Positions 24,410-31,870 of a DNA stretch of 35,858 bases are shown one piece after another (position 1 is the first letter of the stretch; each line of letters starts with the position of its first letter). The stretch comes from Haliea sp. (GTDB lineage: Bacteria; Pseudomonadota; Gammaproteobacteria; Pseudomonadales; Halieaceae), in assembly GCA_024642265.1 (NCBI GenBank), contig JAHEBL010000027.1, positions 1 to 35,858 of the forward strand. Direction: 5' to 3'. A program made the position numbers and the translations under genes. Below the pieces are notes generated by a model. The model was not told the origin of the DNA, made no database searches, and saw only the letters and a program-made list of their open reading frames with translations.

Positions 24410-24442
24410 CTGTCATCAAATAGCAAATATCTGTCGTCAAAT
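24410..24442 (+). promoter_or_regulatory. Tandem 12-bp direct repeats, 21-bp period, upstream of DUF1302
   Basis: CTGTCATCAAAT (24410-24421) and CTGTCGTCAAAT (24431-24442) are 11/12 identical and start 21 bases apart, two helical turns. This puts them on the same DNA face, the usual layout of activator sites for AraC- or LuxR-type dimers. A related ATCAAAT word lies near 24293-24299. They lie about 110 bases before the DUF1302 start codon. Confidence 0.45.
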
Positions 24443-24552
24443 CCAAACAATCTCTTTGGCTACAGCCCCACACTGCACCGGCATGGGAAGTGGCGCAGAC
24501 ACCGGCAAGCTTCAATTGACTGACTGTTTTTAACAATAACGCGAGGAGCATT

Positions 24553-26511
24553 ATGAAAAATCCCAGTGGAAAAAATGGGGATGGCCGACTCGGGCATCCG
24601 GGAGCTTGCAACCGCAAACTGCTCTCTGTGGCAATCGCATCTCTGGCATCCGTGAGTATGGGTGGCCATGCCTTTGAAATAGATACGGGCAATCCCGACT
24701 TCACCCTGCGCTGGGACAATACCGTCAAGTACAACCTGACGGTGCGTGCCCAGGACCAGGACAGGTCAGTGCTGCGCGACGGCGCACCGCTTGCCCAGCT
24801 GGCGGACGATGCCGACCTGGGCTGGAAGTCCGGCGATATCGTCAACAACCGCTTCGACCTGCTGTCCGAGATCGACCTGGTGTGGAAGGACACACTGGGG
24901 GTGCGGGTGAGCGGCGCGGGCTGGTACGACCAGGCCTATTCCGGTGACAGCAAACACCCCGGCTACAACAAGTACCTGCTGGATAACGGCAACTACGCCG
25001 ATACCTGGGGCTCCATTACCGTGGCGCCGGGTGAGTTCGACGACGACGCCAAATTCCTGAGTTACCGCGGCTCGGAACTGCTGGATGCCTTCGTATTCGC
25101 CAACTTCACCATCGGTGACGATATGGGCGCCAGTGTGCGGGCCGGCCGCCACACGATTTACTGGGGTAACAGCCTGCTGTTGTTCGGGGCGATCCACGGT
25201 ATCGCCGGTTCCATGACCACCCTGGACGCCGCCAAAGCCTATGCGGTGCCGGGTAGTGAGGCCAAGGAGCTGTTCATGCCCACCAACAAGATCTCGGGCA
25301 CCCTGCAGCTCTCGCCCAATCTCAGCCTGCTGGGGTACTACTCCTTTGAATTCCAGAAATACCGTGTGCCGGGACTGGCAACCTACCAGAACCGGGCAGA
25401 GGGTCTGTCCAGCGACAACGACCAGTTCGTCACCCTGATTCCGGGTGAGATCGATCCGGACACCCTGGACCTGATCTCCCCGCGGGCGGGCTACTCCAAA
25501 TTCAGCGACTCTGACCCCGGCGCCGGGGAGTGGGGCGCCGGCGTGAATTACTACCTGGAAGAAAGCGGCTGGGACCTGGGGCTGTACTACCTCAATTACA
25601 ACGACAAGATTCCCCAGGGGCTGAACGGCGCCATGAACCTCGGGCAATTCGCCTCCTACCGGGCGGACGCCGGCGGCCCGCTGTTCCAGCAACTGGTCGA
25701 CGCCTGGCCAGGGTACAACAACGGCACTCCTGCGGACCCCGCCGAAACCTTCACCGGCGGGGGCTATCCGGCGATCGGTTACGGCACCTACAACTGGGTT
25801 TACAAGGAGGATGTGAAGCTGGTCGGGTTCAGCGCTGCCAACGAGTACTGGGGTATCTCCTGGGGCTCCGACTTCGTATACCGCATGGACGCCCCGGTGA
25901 ATACATGGCTGGCGGGACAGCTGCAACACGTGGGCGATATTCCGCCGGACCTGCCGCCCGCGATCAGCGACCTGATCGACACCACCCTCTCGGCGAACGG
26001 CTTTCGTTATGACGGCTGGGACGTATACGCCTACAGCCCCAGCAATTACCCGGGGGCGGTGGGCGATACCGCGCACTTTGTACTGAACGCCGTGGGCCTG
26101 CTCAGCCCCTCGGATTTCTGGGATGGCGGCACGTATGCGGTGGAGACCACCGCCTCCACCCTGATGAAGGTTACGGAGAACAAGGAACTGCTCAACCCCT
26201 CGGTGGAAAAGCATGAGATCACTGGCACCATCGCCGTCAATTTCGTGCCGGTGTGGTACCAGGTGGCCCCCGGGCTGGATGTGAAACTGCCGATGAGTAT
26301 CGGCTACACCTACACCGGTGACGCCCCGCCCATCGCCTTCGGTGGCACAAAAAAATACGGCTCAGGTGCGGTGGGCTTCATCTTCGAGTACCAGCAGGAA
26401 TGGCGCGCCGACCTGAAGTACAACTTCAACTTCGGCCCGCGTGAACCGGGCATCGCCGGCAACGTAAAAGACCGCGGTAACGTCAGTCTGACAGTCAAGC
26501 GCACGTTCTAA
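24553..26511 (+). CDS. DUF1302-family outer-membrane beta-barrel protein
   Basis: The 652-residue protein is preceded by GAGGAG at 4-9 bases. The N-terminus is unusually long and polar before the signal (hydrophobic part about 22-40, cut near GGHA|FEID). The family start FEIDTGNPDFTLRWDNTVKYN follows (residues about 39-59, in part), then VSGAGWYDQAYSGDSKHP and RAGRHTIYWGNSLLLFG. It ends VSLTVKRTF with a terminal Phe. It is paralogous to the orphan at 4088-5845 but has a typical partner: DUF1329 starts 26 bases downstream. DUF1302 is predicted to be an outer-membrane barrel. The pair is often found in clusters for hydrophobic compounds, which suggests passage of a lipid-like molecule across the outer membrane (inference). 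Confidence 0.9.
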   Translation: MKNPSGKNGDGRLGHPGACNRKLLSVAIASLASVSMGGHAFEIDTGNPDFTLRWDNTVKYNLTVRAQDQDRSVLRDGAPLAQLADDADLGWKSGDIVNNRFDLLSEIDLVWKDTLGVRVSGAGWYDQAYSGDSKHPGYNKYLLDNGNYADTWGSITVAPGEFDDDAKFLSYRGSELLDAFVFANFTIGDDMGASVRAGRHTIYWGNSLLLFGAIHGIAGSMTTLDAAKAYAVPGSEAKELFMPTNKISGTLQLSPNLSLLGYYSFEFQKYRVPGLATYQNRAEGLSSDNDQFVTLIPGEIDPDTLDLISPRAGYSKFSDSDPGAGEWGAGVNYYLEESGWDLGLYYLNYNDKIPQGLNGAMNLGQFASYRADAGGPLFQQLVDAWPGYNNGTPADPAETFTGGGYPAIGYGTYNWVYKEDVKLVGFSAANEYWGISWGSDFVYRMDAPVNTWLAGQLQHVGDIPPDLPPAISDLIDTTLSANGFRYDGWDVYAYSPSNYPGAVGDTAHFVLNAVGLLSPSDFWDGGTYAVETTASTLMKVTENKELLNPSVEKHEITGTIAVNFVPVWYQVAPGLDVKLPMSIGYTYTGDAPPIAFGGTKKYGSGAVGFIFEYQQEWRADLKYNFNFGPREPGIAGNVKDRGNVSLTVKRTF

Positions 26512-26537
26512 ACACATACGATAAAGAGGATAAAGTG

Positions 26538-27920
26538 ATGAAAATCAGATCTATAGCACTGGCGACAGCCCTCGGGCTGTGCGGAGTAAATGCGCTGCAG
26601 GCGGCTGTGAGCGCGGAAGAAGCAGCCCGTCTGGGCCAGGACCTGACTCCCACCGGCGCCGAACGCGCGGGCAGTGCGGATGGTTCCATACCCGAGTGGA
26701 CAGGTGGCGGGGTGGGCACTGTGCCCGCGGGCTTCGTGCCCGGCAGCGGCACATACCCTAACCCCTTTGCCGCGGAGACCCCGGTGTACACGGTCACGAG
26801 GGAGAACATGGCGGAGTATGGCGATGTGCTTTCCGAGGGTCAGAGGGAGATGCTTGAGCGCTTCGGTGCTGATGGTTATCAACTTAACGTCTATCCCAGC
26901 CATCGCACATTCCAGGCACCGCAGTGGTTCTATGACGGTACCAAAGCCAACGCCGCGGAAGCGACACTCGAGGATGCTGGTCAGCGCATAGCCAACAACG
27001 TACCCGGCGTACCCTTTCCTATTCCGCAAAGCGGGCTGGAAGCCATGTGGAATCATATGATTCGCTGGATGGGGTATACGCTCACCCTGGATTCGGCATC
27101 CTATTACGTGGATTCCAATGGCGAGCCGGTGCTGGCATCCCAGGCGGAGACGGTGTTCGAGTTCCCGATGTTCATGCCCTTCCTGGACCCGGACAGAAAC
27201 TATGACTCCACGGATGTGCGGTGGGCGCTGCTGCGTACCGACTTTACCGGCCCCAGCCGCCGGGCGGGTGAAATTCTTCTGGTACATGAGCCGGGTTCGG
27301 ATTACACCGCCGGTAAAGGCCGCTCGGCCTGGCAGTACCTGTTGGGCCAGCGCCGGGTGCGCAAGGCGCCGGCAGTCTCCTTTGATACCCCCCGGCCCGC
27401 GGCGGCAGGAACGTCCACATACGACGATGCCTACATGTATAACGGCTCACCAGAGAAGTACGACTGGAAATTGATCGGCAAGAAGGAAATGATCGTGCCG
27501 TATAACAACTATGCCGCGCTGTTCGAATACGACTCTCTCGACCTGTTGGGCGAGAAGATGCTGAAGCCCGAGCTGCTGCGTTTCGAGAAGCACCGCGTCT
27601 GGGTTGTCGAGGGCACCCTGAAAGAGGGTGAGCGCCACATCTACGGTAAGCGCCGTTACCTGATCGACGAGGACAGCTGGACCATACTGGAGAACATGCG
27701 CTGGGACGGCAGGGATAACCTGTGGCGCACTGGTTACGTGCTCTCCGCGCTGCTTTGGGATGTCCCCGCGCAAATCTCCACCTCCGAGATCAGCTACGAC
27801 CTGCTCAAAGGCATTTACGCCATTACCGGCAAGGGTGACCGGGGCAGTCTGCGCACCACTATCGAGAAGCCTGTGAACTTCTTCAGTCCCCAGGGCATGG
27901 CGCGCGGCGGTATTCGCTAG
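26538..27920 (+). CDS. DUF1329-family periplasmic/outer-membrane-associated protein
   Basis: The start is ATG 26538, with AGAGGA at 26525-26530; a GTG three bases earlier is less likely. A signal peptide (cut near ALQA|AVSAEE) is followed by the family signature LTPTGAERAGSADGSIPEWTGG. Other conserved parts are FYDGTKANA...FPIPQSGLEAMWNH and the C-terminal KHRVWVVEGTLKEGERHIYGKRRYLIDEDSW. This last part resembles the LolA/LolB-like half-barrel used to carry lipids. Length (460 residues) is normal for the family. It is the downstream partner of DUF1302; together they probably move a hydrophobic substrate between the periplasm and outer membrane. The RND (MMPL) pump that often accompanies the pair is not in this window. 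Confidence 0.9.
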   Translation: MKIRSIALATALGLCGVNALQAAVSAEEAARLGQDLTPTGAERAGSADGSIPEWTGGGVGTVPAGFVPGSGTYPNPFAAETPVYTVTRENMAEYGDVLSEGQREMLERFGADGYQLNVYPSHRTFQAPQWFYDGTKANAAEATLEDAGQRIANNVPGVPFPIPQSGLEAMWNHMIRWMGYTLTLDSASYYVDSNGEPVLASQAETVFEFPMFMPFLDPDRNYDSTDVRWALLRTDFTGPSRRAGEILLVHEPGSDYTAGKGRSAWQYLLGQRRVRKAPAVSFDTPRPAAAGTSTYDDAYMYNGSPEKYDWKLIGKKEMIVPYNNYAALFEYDSLDLLGEKMLKPELLRFEKHRVWVVEGTLKEGERHIYGKRRYLIDEDSWTILENMRWDGRDNLWRTGYVLSALLWDVPAQISTSEISYDLLKGIYAITGKGDRGSLRTTIEKPVNFFSPQGMARGGIR

Positions 27921-27934
27921 CCCGCGCCAGCTCG

Positions 27935-27962
27935 ACCGCGGAAACCCCGGGGGATCCGCGGT
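27935..27962 (+). terminator. GC-rich hairpin after DUF1329
   Basis: ACCGCGGA (27935-27942) and TCCGCGGT (27955-27962) form a perfect 8-bp stem, 15 bases after the DUF1329 stop. No T-run follows, so it may be a factor-dependent terminator or an mRNA-protecting hairpin. Confidence 0.35.
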
Positions 27963-28059
27963 TCGGGTTGATTCAAAGTACCTGCGTTTGTCGACTTTAT
28001 CTCCGGACATCGACGATGGGACAGAAGCTCTCATGCGTCGACAATACTGAGTGTCTGTT

Positions 28060-29037
28060 ATGGAGCAAAAAATAAAGAAAGTTTTTATCACCGGCGCTAA
28101 TGGTTTTATCGGCCGGGCCTTCGCCAACTTCCTCAGGAAAAAAGGGATAGAGAGCTGCGGAATCGATTTCGTGGCTAACCCCGAGGCCAGCGTTATTGCG
28201 GCAGACCTGTTTGCTGTGGACAAGTGGCGTTCCCTGCTGGAAGAGTGCGACGCCGTACTGCATACCGCCGCAGTCGTTTCCAATGCCCTCAGCGAGGATG
28301 AGACCTGGCGTGTCAATGTGCTCGGCACCCAGATGGTGCTGGACGCCGCCAGTCGGTCAGGCAAGAGCGTGCGCTTTGTACACTTGTCCTCGGTTGCCGC
28401 GTTGGGTTTTGAGCACGAGGGCTGCATGGATGAGTCCATGCCCCTGCGTGCCAGTGGCCAGCCTTATCGGGACACCAAAATAGCCAGTGAACATCTGGTG
28501 CTGAACTACCACACCAGCGGCAAGGTCGATGGCTGCATCATCCGACCCGCGGACGTCTATGGCCCGGGTTCACGCCCCTGGGTGGTCCTGCCCATCGAGG
28601 AAATGAAGAAGAAGAAGTTCATCGTGCCCGCCGATGGCATGTTCGGTCCCGTGTATGTGGATGATCTGCTCAGGGGTATCTACCTGGCTTTGACCAAGCC
28701 GGCGGCCGCGGGGAAAATTTTCCAGCTGTCGGGATTTGGCGAGGTCAGCAACCTCGAATATTTCGGCTACCTGGCGAAGATGGTGGGCCTTAAGAAAGTG
28801 CCGAGCGTGTCCAGCAAGTTGGCCATCGCCGGTACGACTGTGTTTGAAAAGGCGGTTCACCTGGCAGGCAGGACCACGGACATCAACCCCTTGACCATGA
28901 TCATGCTGAGTCGTCCCAGCGCGGATTACAGCCATGCGCGGGCGAAGAAACTGTTGGGTTACAGGCCTGCTGTCACGCTGGAGAAAGGCATGCAGCGCTG
29001 TGAAGCCTGGTTGCGCAAGGACGGTGTGATCAAATAA
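28060..29037 (+). CDS. Extended SDR: NAD-dependent epimerase/dehydratase, 3beta-HSD-like
   Basis: ATG 28060 is chosen over the in-frame GTG at 28051. The 325-residue protein has the Rossmann motif TGANGFIGRA (11-20), Asp36 for NAD (GIDF), DAVLHTAAVV (64-73) and the catalytic Ser (HLSSVAALG, 110/111) with YxxxK (Tyr136, Lys140: PYRDTK). IIRPADVYGPGSRPWV and GPVYVDDLLRGI complete the extended-SDR pattern. Extended SDRs of this type include sugar epimerases and 3beta-hydroxysteroid dehydrogenases; the lack of sugar genes and the presence of hydrophobic-compound genes favour the second reading, as inference. It stands 139 bases after DUF1329. TTGTCGAC (27988) and GTCGACAA (28037) form a spaced inverted pair upstream. 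Confidence 0.87.
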   Translation: MEQKIKKVFITGANGFIGRAFANFLRKKGIESCGIDFVANPEASVIAADLFAVDKWRSLLEECDAVLHTAAVVSNALSEDETWRVNVLGTQMVLDAASRSGKSVRFVHLSSVAALGFEHEGCMDESMPLRASGQPYRDTKIASEHLVLNYHTSGKVDGCIIRPADVYGPGSRPWVVLPIEEMKKKKFIVPADGMFGPVYVDDLLRGIYLALTKPAAAGKIFQLSGFGEVSNLEYFGYLAKMVGLKKVPSVSSKLAIAGTTVFEKAVHLAGRTTDINPLTMIMLSRPSADYSHARAKKLLGYRPAVTLEKGMQRCEAWLRKDGVIK

Positions 29038-29095
29038 CTACCGGGCCTGCCCCCGCGGCCGTTCATTCATTCTTACCATGAAGCCTGTTCGTCAG

Positions 29096-31111
29096 TCAGG
29101 GCGTAACAATGGGAAAGCCGGAGGGCGGCTTCTCCAGCAGTCGGAAGAAACTGATCAGGTCGAGCTTGCTGCCGGTCAACTCCAGCTGATCGTTTCCCAA
29201 CAGATCGGTAATGCCTGCTTCCCCGACCAGCATTTTGAGAAACAGGGTCTTGGGCAATGCGATTCCCGCGTTGGCGTCCTCCGCCGGAGGTGCGCGACGA
29301 AAATGCAGTACGGAATTTTCAATCCACAGTACGTAGTTCTGTCCCCCGGGCAGCCCCGGGTCGTCGCCGTCCACCGCTGCAACGTCCGTGAAAGTCAGGT
29401 TGAGCTTCAGATTCTTGCCCTCGGCCCCGGGGCCGTCGAGGGCCGCGGCCCAGGCTTCCAGAAAGCTTTCCACCGGGGCCCACTGAAGCATACCGAGTGC
29501 CGCTGACGGTTTGGGGCCGGCGCCGCCTGTGCCGCCGCGCAACTCCTGGGCGCCGGTGAGGTAAAAATTGCGCCAGATGGCCGATTCGGCCATGTAGCCC
29601 ATCTGGTCGTGGGCGCTGGCGAGGAGCTCCCGGGCGCTCCTGTTGTCCGGGTCTGCGAATACCACCTGGTTGAGGAGTTCCGCCACCCAGCGATATTCGC
29701 CCTTGTCGAAGGCGGACTGGGCCGCACTCACCACCTGGTCGCTGCCGCCCATCAAATCGACGTACCGTCGCGCCGCCTCGACCCGCGGCAGGCGGTCCAG
29801 GTTGGCCGGGTTGCCGTCAAACCAACCCATGTAGAACTGGTACACCGCCCGGGCGTCGTGCTTGAGTGAGCCGTAGTAGCCATGCACTGAAAACCCCTCG
29901 GTCAGCGTCTGTGGAAAGCGGATCTGTTCGGCGATCTCGTCGGGTTTCATGCCGGCGTTGATCATCCTCACGGTCTGGTCGTGGATGTACTTGTAGGCAT
30001 CCCGCTGCTGTTTCATGTAATGGGTAATGCTGGCGTTGCCCCAGTTGGGCCACATATGGCTGGTGAAGAGTATTTCGGCGTCTCCGAAGCGCACCAGCGC
30101 CTCGTCGATATAGCCGGACCAGCGCAGCGCATCGCGTACCTTGGCGCCGCGCAGGGTGTAGAGGTTGTGCAGGGTCGGCACCATGATCTCCGCGCCGCAG
30201 TAGGCTTTCAGCTCCGGCAGGTAGAACGCCAGCTCGGCGGGGGCTTCGGAGCCCGGCGCGTTCTGGAAGATAAACTTCACGCCGTCCACGATCTCCTGCT
30301 GGGGCGTGCGATCCACCACCAGCGTTGGCGGCAGTATGCCGATAGTGCCCATGGCCACCCCCTGGCCCAGGCCGGCGCCGACAATGCCGGTGACGGATGC
30401 GGGCAGCGAGTTGCCGAACTGGTAAATCGAGCGTCTGCCCATGGCCGGCCCCACGAGAATGTTCTCGCTGGTCGCCTCGTCCAGGAAACCCACGGGGGCA
30501 ATGACCGGCAACTGGCGCCGGGCCACTTCCTCTGCCGACACCACGCCCAGCACGCCGCCAAAGTGATCGACATGGCTGTGGGTGAAGATGATCGCGGAGA
30601 CAGGCTTGTCTCCCAGGTGCTTGCGAGCAAATGCCATCGCCGCCGCCGATGTCTCCCGGGTGGTGAGCGGGTCGACGACGATCCAGCCGGTTCTGCCCTC
30701 GATCAGTGTGATATTGGCAAGGTCGAATCCCCGCAGCTGGTAGATCCCATCGGTGACCTGGTACAGGCCGGTATTGTTGTTGAGCACGGCGTGACGCCAC
30801 AGGCTGGGATTGACGCTTGCCGGCGCGTCGCCCTGGATGAAGGCAAAGCGATCGTAGTCCCAGACAACGCTGCCGTCCTCGGCCAGCACCTTGCCCTCCG
30901 GCCGGGCGATGAAACCACGACCGGCATTTGCCGCGTCACGCGGGTCGGCCAGGTTGAGCGACTTGCCATAGGCGCTGTTGGCGGCGAACGTGGTGGCGGT
31001 GGCATCGCCGGAGGGTTTGGCGACCGGTGCGTCCCTGTCACAGCCAGACAGGCCTGCAGACAACAGGGTAACCAATGCCATTTGCGACAATCGTGCAGTG
31101 AGGCTGTACAT
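29096..31111 (-). CDS. Alkylsulfatase of the SdsA/BDS1 family (MBL-fold, lipoprotein signal)
   Basis: The start is set at ATG 31111, which gives a lipoprotein signal peptide (LLSAGLSGC, lipidated Cys24); the frame extends to 31165 but would overlap the neighbour. The 671-residue protein has the metallo-beta-lactamase Zn motif THSHVDHFGG (H178, H180, D182, H183). Other family blocks include NAPGSEAPAELAFYLPELKA and PTLHNLYTLRGAKVRDALRW, the alkylsulfatase dimerisation region (FMGWFDGNPANLDRLP-like), and a C-terminal SCP2-like domain (from about 550). SdsA1 and relatives hydrolyse primary alkyl sulfates such as SDS to alcohol and sulfate with two Zn ions. Most are soluble periplasmic proteins; a lipid anchor here is a variation. 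Asp at +2 hints at inner-membrane retention. Convergent with the SDR gene. Confidence 0.92.
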   Translation of the reverse strand: MYSLTARLSQMALVTLLSAGLSGCDRDAPVAKPSGDATATTFAANSAYGKSLNLADPRDAANAGRGFIARPEGKVLAEDGSVVWDYDRFAFIQGDAPASVNPSLWRHAVLNNNTGLYQVTDGIYQLRGFDLANITLIEGRTGWIVVDPLTTRETSAAAMAFARKHLGDKPVSAIIFTHSHVDHFGGVLGVVSAEEVARRQLPVIAPVGFLDEATSENILVGPAMGRRSIYQFGNSLPASVTGIVGAGLGQGVAMGTIGILPPTLVVDRTPQQEIVDGVKFIFQNAPGSEAPAELAFYLPELKAYCGAEIMVPTLHNLYTLRGAKVRDALRWSGYIDEALVRFGDAEILFTSHMWPNWGNASITHYMKQQRDAYKYIHDQTVRMINAGMKPDEIAEQIRFPQTLTEGFSVHGYYGSLKHDARAVYQFYMGWFDGNPANLDRLPRVEAARRYVDLMGGSDQVVSAAQSAFDKGEYRWVAELLNQVVFADPDNRSARELLASAHDQMGYMAESAIWRNFYLTGAQELRGGTGGAGPKPSAALGMLQWAPVESFLEAWAAALDGPGAEGKNLKLNLTFTDVAAVDGDDPGLPGGQNYVLWIENSVLHFRRAPPAEDANAGIALPKTLFLKMLVGEAGITDLLGNDQLELTGSKLDLISFFRLLEKPPSGFPIVTP

Positions 31112-31148
31112 GCTCGTCTCGCTTGTTATTTCGCTTATGATTACTGCT

Positions 31149-31751
31149 TCAGGCTGCTGGGGCACTTGCCGCGAGGTCCGCCCTTACCGCCTCGGAGGAA
31201 CCCTTGCCCAGGCGTTTCATCAGCGCCACCACATCCTTGATATTGATCGGCAAGGGCTGCAGGCGGTCGTTCGTCACGGCGCAGACAGATCCCGACCACG
31301 GGTCCGGTGCGCCCGGCAGAAAAATAATGCTGCGGTCGTCACCTATCACCTCCACGACGAAGCCCAGTTGCCAGGAGTCGTCAAACCGGATGAGCACCGG
31401 TTGCATGTCTTTGGTGTCATCGGGGGTGAGCACGCTGCCCGTCTTCGCTTTCATGAGGGCATAGGCGGGTACTTTATCCAGCACGTTGCTCTCCAGGGAC
31501 TGGACCAGGCGGCGGGCCGTTGTCGTTCGCGCCGCCAGTCCGGCGATAAAGCAGATGAGGACCAGAATTCCCAGCGCGATCATTTCCACAACCGCCATTC
31601 CGGCGAAGGACTGCACCGGCAGTACCTTTGCCATCGGCGCGGCCAACTGGTGAGTGAGCTGCAGACCCTTGCCAATCACGCCGATAAAAATCACGATGGG
31701 CACCAGAAACAGCATGCCGCCCAGAACAGTTGTCTTGATGAGACGAATCAT
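31149..31751 (-). CDS. DUF502-like inner-membrane protein
   Basis: ATG 31751 follows GAGGAA at 8 bases; the frame is open to 31784. The 200-residue protein has two transmembrane helices, about residues 8-28 (VLGGMLFLVPIVIFIGVIG) and 50-75 (MIALGILVLICFIAGLAA). A soluble domain follows with VPAYALMKAKTG, GFVVEVIGDD and IFLPGAPDPWSG. These match the arrangement of DUF502 proteins (GFVT...VFVPTTPNPTSG). Their function is not established. It lies 37 bases upstream of the alkylsulfatase gene on the same strand, so both may be co-transcribed. Confidence 0.72.
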   Translation of the reverse strand: MIRLIKTTVLGGMLFLVPIVIFIGVIGKGLQLTHQLAAPMAKVLPVQSFAGMAVVEMIALGILVLICFIAGLAARTTTARRLVQSLESNVLDKVPAYALMKAKTGSVLTPDDTKDMQPVLIRFDDSWQLGFVVEVIGDDRSIIFLPGAPDPWSGSVCAVTNDRLQPLPINIKDVVALMKRLGKGSSEAVRADLAASAPAA

Positions 31752-31870
31752 CCGATGTTCCTCGTTATTGTTAGTGTTGCCCACTTTACTACCGACGGGT
31801 GTGCCGGGAAACCGCTCATCTCTTTGCCCGGTTACACCCTGGACAGGGGAGGGTCCGGGTCGATCCGCAA

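Noticed and set aside
24766-26214. 482-codon open frame on the minus strand
   Set aside because: It is antisense to the DUF1302 gene, which has clear family motifs, a signal peptide and a ribosome-binding site. The antisense protein is low-complexity Val/Gly/His/Gln without any motif; a GC-codon shadow.
29981-31240. 419-codon open frame on the plus strand
   Set aside because: Antisense to the alkylsulfatase, which has an intact Zn motif; no recognisable domain in the shadow.
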